From positions 58,915,501-58,979,500 of the forward strand of contig CM059584.1 of the NCBI GenBank assembly GCA_030407085.1: a DNA stretch of 64,000 nt, read 5' to 3'. The notes below the pieces were generated by a model that saw only the letters and a program-made list of their open reading frames with translations, ran no database searches and had not been told where the DNA came from. A program made the position numbers and the translations under genes. This DNA comes from Trichopria drosophilae. Its lineage: Eukaryota > Arthropoda > Insecta > Hymenoptera > Diapriidae. Below, piece after piece: positions 11,339 to 20,115 of this stretch; the stretch's first letter is position 1, and each line of letters opens with the position of its first letter.

Positions 11339-11794
11339 GTGGAACCCACTGAAATATCGATGAATGGAAAAATAATTTCTGTAATGCATTTACTGTACTT
11401 CACAATGCTAGACGGTAAAGTATGCCAAGTCATAACGATTACATCTTCTGCATCTGTATGTCCTATTTGCGAAGCAAAACCTAGCGACATGAATACGTTA
11501 TCACTTTTTGTAAGCAAAAAAGGAAAGGACGAGGTTTTACAGAATGGAATATCTATATTACATTCTTGGATAAGATTCTTTGAATGCATACTTCATATAG
11601 GCTATAAGTTGGAATTTAAGAAATGGATGGCCTAAAGTGCTGATGAAAAGGAAATGTTTCGTAAAACCAAAGCTCGGATACAACGGGAATTTAAAGAACA
11701 ATTGGGCCTTACTGTAAATGTACCGAAACAAGGAGTAGGTACATTAATGATGGTAACACTGCGAGGCGTTTCTTTGAAAACATAAACGTGGCGC
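11339..11794 (+). pseudogene. RAG1/Transib-like transposase fragment (degenerate)
   Basis: An open stretch (11339-11635) includes a CxxC pair (SVCPICEAKPSD) and a segment ending HSWIRFFECILHIGYKL. After a stop, the reading resumes to about 11720, and then a frame change leads to NDGNTARRFFENI near 11747-11790. A CxxC finger, a helical W/F-rich segment and a GNxAR motif occur in this order in Transib transposases and the RAG1 core family, so I infer a relic of that superfamily. It lies between inverted copies of the 120-bp repeat, which suggests the repeats flank the fragment as part of one unit. The N-terminal catalytic part and most of the C-terminal part are missing. It could belong to another family sharing these motifs. 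Confidence 0.45.
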
Positions 11795-13494
11795 ATATGG
11801 CATCAGCCATTTTGAATTTTCAGAATCTGACATTAGATTTGTTATCAGCGACCCCAATATTGTTGATAAAAATGTTGTAGTTAACCCCTTTGCTGCGGAG
11901 AGAATTTCACAAAAACTGCCAAAAATGCGGGAAAAAAAATTTGGTTAGATTTTACTGCAACATAGTGTATAGGGGTTTCTTGGGACGCCGATTACGAATT
12001 TGAAGTCAGATATCGAAAATTTAAAATGGCAGATTCAATATTGCGGGCAAATTTTCTAAATACCAATCATTTCGCCTGACATTTGTTACTCAGAGGTTTT
12101 CGGGGTCGCTGATTACGGAATCTGAAGTTACATTTTTGGAAAATTCAAAATGGCGGATTCAATATGGCGGACGTCTTGATCAAAATTCGAATTGATTACG
12201 AATCTTATATCAGTTTTTGCATGTACAATATTACTGCAATTTGTTATTCATATGTCAATAATGCTGCTCGTGGCAGGTTGGCAATAGAAACACTCTCGTG
12301 ATTATTTATAGAATATTTATACCGAATTTTGTATTTTTATCGAAAACTTCTTCGATTCTGCAGCTACAAATCTATATTTTTAGTTTTTATAGATATTTTA
12401 CAGAGTTTATTATCTACCCAGATTATTCCGTGTAAATTTCAAAATTTTGTTATGTACTCCCGAGTTATCGTGTTACATGTGGGAAAAAAACACTGATTTC
12501 TAGAGCTCAATATGTTACAGTTTTTATTTTAAAAACAATTTTAAACAAAAATATATAAAAACAGAAAAAAATTGCACGTTGAAGACCTTTCTCGAACCTG
12601 CTCGTAGTAAAGTGTCTAAGTACATATTGTATATCGAAGCTAACGGGGGAAGGCTAACATTAACCCACGGTATTGGATCCGCCATTTTGAATTTTCAAAA
12701 TATATCATCAGATTTGTAATCGGCGACCTCGAAAACCCCTGAGTAGCAAGTTTCAACCGATTTCATTAATTTTTAATGCAGAAATTGACCTAATACGGCG
12801 ACATAGCTCATGACAAAGATTTTTACAAAATCGTAAAAACAACATATTTTAAGAACTTGTATCTTTTTTTGACAACATGTTTTTGAAAAAGGACAACGGC
12901 ATGTTGTTCGGTATACCTTAGGCTGGCTAGGAATGGTCAATTTTTTAAATTGGATATATTATTGACTTCATTAGACTAATTTATGTCATGACAAAGATTT
13001 GCGTTTTTGCCGCAGTCAGAGAAAAGTCTTAACTCTTTTGCAATTCTTCTTATACTCCAAGATTCTTGTGCAAGTATTCGAATTTGAAGCTTTTTACGAT
13101 CATTTCTTTCCAAAACTAGCAAAATTGTCTTTCAATTCATGTAAAAAATCATCAAGTTCACTTAATCGCGAAGGGGACGATTTACCTTTGCAATCCAAGG
13201 ACAAAAAGGGGAAGACGAATATTGATTCTCTAAAGCTCACGATCACAAAATGTAGTATTCCGCATATCGACAGTACACGACGCATGTAATAAGTAATATC
13301 TTAATATTACGAATTAATATATTGTTAATAATTACGAATATATACGAAATTCTTTTTATGCGGTTGATAGAAATGCTTTTGCACGATGAGAGTGAATATG
13401 CAGCTTACACTTACGGCCGGTTTCTGCCGTTGATTGTACAATTACAAACGACGAACGATGAGCCATTATTCTTTCATTTACAACACACACACAT

Positions 13495-13505
<11 letters not shown>

Positions 13506-13584
<79 letters not shown>

Positions 13585-13590
13585 GCGCGC
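13506..13590. repeat. CA microsatellite with CG-alternating edges
   Basis: About 38 AC dinucleotides run from 13506 to 13582, bordered by GCGCGC on the left and CGCGCGCGC on the right. Alternating purine-pyrimidine tracts of this kind favour Z-DNA. Reading frames here give only repetitive histidine-threonine or cysteine-valine strings and are not genes. Confidence 0.97.
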
Positions 13591-13732
13591 GCATAAAAAT
13601 GTTATAGTTAACGAATAAAATATGAATGATGAATTTATAAGCCGTTAACGCTTATGTGTCTAGTAGAATAGGTGCAAAGATTGTAGTTCTTGAGGCTCGA
13701 AAAATGTTGTTGTTAAAATCGAATTCCTTACG

Positions 13733-14712
13733 TTTATTCCAAATCTTATCAGGAGTATTTTGAAAAGAATCTCCTTACGGAGGTTTCGAGTAGGGACTGG
13801 ATTGCGACCGTAGTTTAAAAAGAAAGGGGTCATCTGAGTAGAAGATTTGACGGCGGTGTTCATGGCGAACGCCAATTCAGGAAGGCCACGTACCAGTCGC
13901 GGTGGTCATGCGACACTAATGAGGGCATCATCGTCTTTAGAGTGCGATTAGCTCGTTCGACTGGGTTCGCCTAGGCGTGGCACGGGGGAATAGTGGTGGG
14001 GGTGATGCCTAATTTTTCTAGGTGGGAGAGGATGCACTTATTGTCGTATTGACTGGCAACGTCAGTGAGAAACATCGGGGGCAGCCCCATCGATTTATGA
14101 TCAAGTTGTCGAATGCGGTCATGATCGCGGATCCGGTGGCCGCGCGAAATGGTTTGACCTTGACATATTTGGTCAACATGTCCTAGAATACTACCAGGAA
14201 CTTATTCTGCCGTTTGCTTAGGGGGAATGGCCCCATTATGTCGGAGCTTACCGTAACCCAAGGACCTTCGGTGGTCAGCTCAGGCATAAATCCAGGGGGA
14301 GTCTGCTGTGAAACCTTTTGCTGTTGACACGATAGGCAGCGTGCTACAAAGCGCGCAACATCCTGAAAAATGCCGGGCCAGTAGAAGTCCTGGGTTATGC
14401 GGTGGTACGTCTTGTCCACGCCGAGGTGTCCGGCTTGTGGACAATCGTGAGCGTCCCTCAGAGCGCGGCGACGGGATTCAGCTGGTAAAACGAGTTTCCA
14501 CGCGTCCAGATGGGTTATGGTAGGCTCGATAATGGGGTTGGGTTTATGATAGTAAATTCTATCATCTTCTATCCGCCAGTTCGGGTACTTAAATGGGAAA
14601 TTACGAATATTTTCCATTTTCTCTACATACCACCTATCCTCGGATTCTTCTATCGCACAAAGCGCCTCCTCAACATTCTCATACATCCGGGATAGAGCGT
14701 CGGGTACGACAA
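13733..14712 (-). pseudogene. Gypsy-2 integrase (broken)
   Basis: Minus-strand relic of a Ty3/Gypsy pol. It begins with the end of RNase H (VVPDALSRM), then an integrase zinc-binding region with HLGVDKTYHRI and CLSCQQQK. The start of the catalytic core follows (SSDIMGPFP, the first acidic residue). The frame stops at about 14183, and the rest of the core and C-terminal region (MNTAVKSSTQMTPFFLNYG) is spread over other frames down to 13733. The sequence upstream in element sense is LINE-1, so the gypsy copy is truncated there. Downstream it runs into the palindromic insertion at 13732 and probably resumes at 10778. Confidence 0.82.
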
Positions 14713-14842
14713 GTTGGTAAATGAATCGAATAACTACATTGAGAAGCCGACGCAATTTAGTTTGAAGATAACCAGATGCATTTGAAAATAAGAGACAGGC
14801 ATAATCGTGGTGGGGAAGAATGAATGAATTAGCTAAGGTAAG
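14713..14842 (-). pseudogene. LINE-1 reverse transcriptase, C-terminal piece (third segment)
   Basis: Minus-strand coding remnant of a non-LTR retrotransposon: ANSFILPHHDYACLLF followed by KLRRLLNVVIRFIYQL, the conserved thumb-side region after the catalytic motif. It continues in frame from the LINE piece ending at 25340, which shows that BEL-2 was inserted between them. At 14712 the LINE is cut off by Gypsy-2 sequence. Confidence 0.8.
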
Positions 14843-15303
14843 TGTTTAGGATCGATTTGGACTGTAAGTTTTAGGTTTTTCATAGGCAGCGGATTCCAGC
14901 CTAAGGCAAGTAGAAATTTGAGTGCTGAAATAATAAATTCCACTTTCCACAAAGCACACGTTTAATCGTAGCCAGTAATACAATTATATCCGTTAGTATG
15001 AACACTATGAACTGTTTTGTAGATGCTAACACTACATCGGGCGAAAGACACCGCGCGTCGATGTAACGAAAGAAAACGTGATTTCCGATTTGCGCAGAAA
15101 CAGACGCGTACAACGCATACGTGTGCTCGAGGCGAGTTACAGAAAAGGACTGACGCTGGCGCGTGCGGAAATCGTTAGGAACGAAGCGAGAACGTTGCCC
15201 AATATAGAGGGCAGTACTAGCGCATCCGGTTCGAGAATTTTCGAGTGGTAAAGCTAGTAAGCAATAATGCCCGCGCCAACTATGTATATTCAAATTCGTA
15301 ACA
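14843..15303 (-). repeat. BEL-2 3' LTR
   Basis: A 461-bp LTR on the minus strand, starting TGTTACGAATTTG and ending CGATCCTAAACA, so it has TG...CA termini. The outer part (15105-15303) is nearly identical to 25130-25339, the surviving part of the other LTR. The flanking GTAAG at 14838-14842 matches GTAAT at 25340-25344 in four of five positions, a plausible 5-bp target duplication. Confidence 0.82.
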
Positions 15304-15375
15304 TACCGGCTACCTTTCGAACACCAGGAGTTCGAAATAACATCGAAATTGGTGGATTCTTAAACGAGACTTAAC

Positions 15376-18128
15376 CTAATGACAAACTGGTAACTTGACT
15401 AATTTAGAGATCGGTCGTTTCATACAAGATTTTGCGGTCGTGACTGTCACGACTCTAACAATTGAATCAGCGCCTGGATGGCACTCTACAATACGCCCGA
15501 GTTCCCACTTGGCTGGCGGCAAATTTACATTTTCAATTAAAACAATGTCACCCTGCACAAGATTCGCGTAGTTTCGGGTCCACTTGTTACGTTCCTGTAG
15601 ACTTCGCAGATAATCACGCGACCAATCACGCCAAAACTGCTCTAACATTCGCTGGTAGAACTGCCACCGCGACAACTGACTTTCTGTTAAATTCAAGAGA
15701 GATGGTAACGGGACAGTTTTCAGAGCTGTGCCAATTAAAAAATGGCCTGGCGTTAACATATCGAAGCAGTCTGGGTCGTCGTTTAAAGGAGCAAGAGGTC
15801 TAGAATTTAGACAAGCCTCTATTTGGCATAGTAAAGTTTGGAACTCTTCGCCGGCTGGAGTGGAATTCCCTAGAATCTTGTGCAGGTGTGATTTCACGCG
15901 TTTGACTCCTGCTTCCTACAGGCCACCAAAGTGTGGAGCCGATGGGGGTATGAAATGCCACTGGACACCATCAGCAGCCAAAAACGCTACAAACTCCGAA
16001 TCACGAATAACAATCTTGAACGCCTTTCTGAGTTCTCGTTCAGCTCCGACAAAATTAGTGCCGTTGTCACTATACACGTCCGTAGGAATGCCACGCCTTG
16101 AGACAAAACGCTTATACGCGGCTAAAAATGCAGCAGCGGAATAGTTACAGGATAGTTCCAGGTGAACTGCACGCGTCGCGAAGCAAACGAAAATTGCGAT
16201 ATAAGCTAAATGCGCCTTGATTCCTCGGCCTGCTCTTGCTCGTATCAGAAAAGGACCCGCGTAGTCAATACCCGAATGAGAGAATGGACGAGAAGGTGAA
16301 CAACGCGCCTCCGGTAGATCGGCCATGACTTGTCGAGCTGTCTTGGGAGTATACCTATTACAAATTACGCAATTATGGACAACGGATTTCACAAGATACC
16401 GAGCGCCAAGGACACAATATCGTTCTCGCAATACTCCTAACGTGAGTTAAATACAAGAATGTATTAAATTAACATGTAATTGTTGAACAATGAGTTGCGA
16501 TAATCGATGTTTGGGCAGTATAGCAGGAAATGGTCTAGCGCTAGTTAATCTGGAACGGCGGAGCCGGCCAGCTAACCGAAGAATGCGGGAGGGATCAATG
16601 AATGGGTTTAACTGTTTCAGCGGTGATGACTTTGGTAAATCACCTTGGTTTGAATGCAATTTTATCTCTTCACAAAATTCAATAGATTGGACCTTTCGAA
16701 TCCAGAATTGAGCAGCACTGTCAATTTCTGATGCAGTTAGCGAGCGATCAGGAAAGGTTTCCCTATGTAACGCATTTTGAATGAAACGCCTTATGTAGGC
16801 TATCACACGTAATAGACGTGCCCACGAGGAGTGATTTTCCAGAATTACGATACTCCAATCCTTTTCGACTATCTGAACAGCATGCGTATGCTTACGACGA
16901 TCAAGGTCGATTTCGTGAGAGAGGCTTTCGTTACTGGGCCAAAAATCGGGTTGTTGGCTGAGCCAGTGGGGGCCGTTCCACCATAACTGAGATTCTAAGA
17001 GATTCAAGGAAGAAATCCCTCGCGAAACACAGTCTGCGGGATTCTCTTTGGAAGGGACATGACGCCAGGGAGACTTTGGGAAGGACGTTTGTATTTCAGC
17101 GACACGGTTCGCTACAAACACTTGCCAAGTCGAAGGTTGCTGCTGGAGCCACCCTAGCACCACCGTGGAGTCGGACCAAAAACAGGTCGAGATCTCCGAA
17201 CGATTCAACGATGTCTTCACATACTGCATGAGTCGACTAAGTAAAGTCGCGGCACAGAGCTGGAGACGAGGTGTGCTCAAGGTTTTCAATGGGGCGACCC
17301 TTGTTTTCAATATAAGTAAGCGTACGCATAATTCTCCCACAATTGAAGTAATGCGCGAATAAATTACCGCGGCATAAGCGGAATTCAATGCGTCCGCAAA
17401 TCCATGAAGTTCAAAGGTCAAAGTGTCATCCCCAGTGCCAATCCGTCTGGGGATGGAAACGAAAGACAACTTAGAAAAATCTTCACAAAATGATTTCCAC
17501 TTATCTAAAATTGCTTTAGGCAAGTTAGCATCCCACGAAATTTTAAGTAACCAACGTGATTGGAGTAAGATCTTCGCCGTGATTATCACAGGTGACAACC
17601 ATCGAATAGGCTCGATACCGCTGAGGCGATTTTACGCTTCGTGGGAATTTCGATCGATAAGGCTGTTACTCGAAATTGAAAAGCGTCATACGCCGGAGAC
17701 CAGGTTATCCCAAGAACTTTAACGCCTGAGTTTTCGTCGAAGGGAAGGGATAATGCGAGACTGTGTTCGTTTCCGTCGAAATCCTGCAACAGGTAAGGAC
17801 AATTGCTTATCCATCTCCGAAGGGAAAAACCAACCGATGCTGTTTAGTTGTTAACCTGGTCACGTACAGTGCTCGTCAGGATTTTCTCATCGCCTCCTAT
17901 AAACACGTCATCAACGTATGTATCATTCTCAACAACCGATTGAGCTAGTGGAATATTCAACCTTTCGTCGTAAGCCAATTGTCGTAAAACGCGCAATGAC
18001 AAATACGGAGAACACGCCAGACCGTAAGTGACAGTGTTGAGTTCATAAACACGAATGGGCTGATCAGGATTTTCTCCCCAAAGAATACATTGAAATCGAC
18101 GATCCCGCGGTGCAACTAGTACTTGGCG
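15376..18128 (-). pseudogene. BEL-2 pol: end of reverse transcriptase, RNase H, integrase (broken)
   Basis: Minus-strand BEL/Pao pol. From 18128 it reads reverse transcriptase (QVLVAPRDRRFQCILW), with a frame change near 17590. RNase H follows (17598-16447) with HGFADA, then PRLQLC, CFWSDS and NPADCVSRG; the expected glutamate in the second motif is glutamine. A break at 16431-16447 separates the integrase zinc region (CVICNRY). The core (16431-15916) has DYAGPF and YSDNGTNF, and its final glutamate region follows a TAG codon at about 15917. The C-terminal domain (15897-15376) ends with a normal stop before the 3' LTR. The start of the reverse transcriptase is at 25009-25129, displaced by Gypsy-1. 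Confidence 0.88.
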
Positions 18129-18393
18129 TGAAACATGCGTTCTAGATGAGTAAGATTCCGCGCGCTACGCCTGCCGAATAGGCAACCCGTCCGATTGCGC
18201 ACACGACGTTGGTGGGACCCGAGGTCTCTAGTGGGGCATCCCACTTAGGTGTCACGCGACGCGCGCACTCTTGCGGGTGGGGGCCATGACTCCCACCACC
18301 ACGCGAACTTGTATAAAGTCGACCGCGAAACACCAGAACGGCAGAGTCGGCGCCCGGCTGTGATCTGCAGGGCTCCGGCCACCTCCGTGTTCC

Positions 18394-18640
18394 CGCTCGG
18401 CTATATCGCAGAGCTTCAATCCGCACCTGCATCTTCTGTGGTTTCCGCTCGGCTATATCGCAGGCAACCTCCGTATTTCCGCTCGGCTATATCGCAGAGC
18501 AACCCTCCATCTTTCCGCTCGGCTATATTGCAGAGCACCCGCCATATTTCCGCTCGGCTATATTGCAGAGCCCCCTCCATCCTTCCGCTCGGCTATATTG
18601 CAGAGCACCCGCCATATTTCCGCTCGGCTATATTGCAGAG
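18394..18640 (+). repeat. LTR-internal tandem repeat carrying CTATAT motifs
   Basis: Seven units centre on GCTCGGCTATATYGCAGAGC; the ends GCTC and GAGC can pair. Spacing is about 35 bp. The equivalent array in the 3' LTR (24544-24755) has six units. The array lies upstream of the probable TATA box, in the position of U3 regulatory repeats. Confidence 0.85.
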
Positions 18641-18712
18641 AAACCTCCATCAGAGAGCTCACCTTCACTAGCCTCCGAAATGACCGTATTCCCAGTTGAA
18701 TGCGGTACGGGA

Positions 18713-18719
18713 TATTTAA
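18713..18719 (+). promoter_or_regulatory. Probable TATA box of the Gypsy-1 5' LTR
   Basis: TATTTAA lies in GGGATATTTAAGCGC, upstream of a pyrimidine-rich start-like region. The 3' LTR keeps the same motif at 24810-24816. The transcription start was not determined. Confidence 0.5.
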
Positions 18720-18943
18720 GCGCTAAACTAGGTGTATTTTACGTTTTCTCGGCCCATCAGGCCTCGTTACGTTCCAATGCTATGTATAGAATTAAGTAAG
18801 CTACAATAAACTAGCTAGCAATATAAGCAAGGTGTTCATTCTCTTCCACTATACAATTGCAAATCCTCCGATAGCTTCATTTTCGCCCGCGTTCTGACCT
18901 TGGCATACCGAGCTAATCCGGCAGCGAAAAAGATCACGTTACA

Positions 18944-18961
18944 TGGCGCCCGAACAGGGAC
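18944..18961 (+). promoter_or_regulatory. Gypsy-1 primer-binding site, tRNA-Lys type
   Basis: TGGCGCCCGAACAGGGAC follows the LTR end with no gap. This 18-mer is the classic complement of the 3' end of tRNA-Lys, used to prime minus-strand DNA synthesis. Confidence 0.9.
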
Positions 18962-19035
18962 TTTCCGCACAAATTAAAAAAGATTAATTTGGTTAAAGTC
19001 AACCGTTTTTATTATCTACGGAATTGTAATTAAAA

Positions 19036-20115
19036 ATGGAAGAGATCACCTTAACCACTATTTATGAGTTTAGGAAAGAAGAATTAGTAGAATTACTGGA
19101 GGCCTTAGACGAATCTGCCGAGGGCACGGATGCTGACCTAAAGCAACAAGTACGAGAAGCTTTCCAAGACGATCCGGAGAAGGTCAAAACCGCCTGCAGG
19201 AAGAGCAAATTATGCACCACTCGACTAGCCGCCCTTCAAACTCGACGAGACCGATCGTCAAGAGGGGCTGAAGATGGCCAAAATCCATCAGCACCCACGT
19301 CGCTGCATACACCACTGGTCACACCAGCACCTGCACCCATGACCATACCAGTAAATGCCCCAGAACCTGTACCATTACCAGTTCCGGCACCCGTAGCACA
19401 TCCAGCGCAAATACCGGTACCAGTAGTTGCACCAGTAGCGGCTCCACAGAATCAGCATCCCGGTTTAGCAATTCATCAGATCCGTAAGTGGGGCACTCAG
19501 TTCTCAGGACGTGATCCATATTCGTTTCTGGAACGAGTGGAAGAACTAAGGGAGGCATATAATTTCACTCCCGCTCAGTTATTCGCTGGATTACCAGAAC
19601 TCCTCCGTGGTGATACTCTTCTATGGTATCGAAACAACCGCACCAATTGGACCACCTGGGAAAAATTTTCTACCGCCCTACTTGACTGTTATGGCGACCG
19701 AGAATCCATCCATCAACTAGAATGGCGAATCCGCGACCGGGCACAGACGCCAAAAGAAGAATTCTGGACATATTCCACTTCCATCCAGACCATGATGCGT
19801 CGTGCCGGTAATTTTACCCCAGAGGCGCAGTTGGAAAGCATCTATGCAAATATGCTTCCCCGATTACGACTTCACATTCGACGCAGCGAGATCACCACCT
19901 TAGGTCAGCTCACTACCCGAGCCCGAGACTACGAGAAGATCATTCGAGAGATCCCAGCCTCGCCGGACAATGGCCTCCGGGACGACATCATGGCAAAGGA
20001 CCAGAAGCCCCCACGAGCAAAAACGGCAGCCCAGCCACCTATTAGCCGTTGGACAACAGACAGCGAAATCCGCAGCGATATGTTGGCGATGCGGCCAAAC
20101 CGGCCACACCCGTAA
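19036..20115 (+). CDS. Gypsy-1 gag, 359 residues
   Basis: Structural protein of a Ty3/Gypsy element. Residues 1-75 are charged and helical. Residues 90-150 form a proline/valine/alanine-rich linker made of short PVPAP-like repeats. From about residue 155 (IRKWGTQFSGRDPYSFLERV through LPRLRLHI) the sequence matches the general retrotransposon capsid pattern, including GDTLLWYRNN and EEFWTYSTSI. The frame stops at 20115, before the zinc knuckles. These are found in the next frame (residues 37-75 of the following pol frame), so either an indel has split gag or the shift is part of expression. The ATG at 19036 lies 75 bp after the primer site and has an A at -3. Confidence 0.9.
   Translation: MEEITLTTIYEFRKEELVELLEALDESAEGTDADLKQQVREAFQDDPEKVKTACRKSKLCTTRLAALQTRRDRSSRGAEDGQNPSAPTSLHTPLVTPAPAPMTIPVNAPEPVPLPVPAPVAHPAQIPVPVVAPVAAPQNQHPGLAIHQIRKWGTQFSGRDPYSFLERVEELREAYNFTPAQLFAGLPELLRGDTLLWYRNNRTNWTTWEKFSTALLDCYGDRESIHQLEWRIRDRAQTPKEEFWTYSTSIQTMMRRAGNFTPEAQLESIYANMLPRLRLHIRRSEITTLGQLTTRARDYEKIIREIPASPDNGLRDDIMAKDQKPPRAKTAAQPPISRWTTDSEIRSDMLAMRPNRPHP

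Larger units (their letters stand above)
10779..13732. mobile_element. Compound palindromic element, long inverted repeats, inserted in Gypsy-2
   Basis: The left end (10779-10995) starts CGTAAGGAATTCGATTTTAAC. Its inverse is found on the right in two blocks, 13593-13732 for the outer part and 11795-11885 for the inner part. The two right-hand blocks share the 20-base direct repeat ATAAAAATGTTRTAGTTAAC (11866-11885 and 13593-13612). About 1.7 kb (11886-13592) has therefore been inserted or duplicated inside the original right arm. The interior holds 120-bp tandem repeats, a transposase fragment and a CA microsatellite. The flanking sequence on both sides is Gypsy-2. No clear target duplication is visible at the outer edges. 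Confidence 0.65.
18129..18943 (+). repeat. Gypsy-1 5' LTR (815 bp)
   Basis: It starts TGAAACATGCG and ends CACGTTACA, immediately followed by the primer-binding site. The target duplication GGCG lies at 18125-18128 and 25009-25012. The LTR contains seven copies of a repeat of about 35 bp around GCTCGGCTATATYGCAGAGC (18394-18640), a TATA-like TATTTAA at 18713-18719 and an AATAAA signal at 18805-18810. It differs from the 3' LTR by one extra repeat copy and by a 32-bp segment (18801-18832) holding AATAAA. Confidence 0.93.

Noticed and set aside
13322..13618. Open frames on both strands through the CA repeat
   Set aside because: They encode only histidine-threonine or cysteine-valine strings from the microsatellite, with no flanking domain.
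18394..18640. Array resembling a CRISPR
   Set aside because: The spacers are near-identical variants of each other, the array lies inside an LTR, and the genome is eukaryotic.
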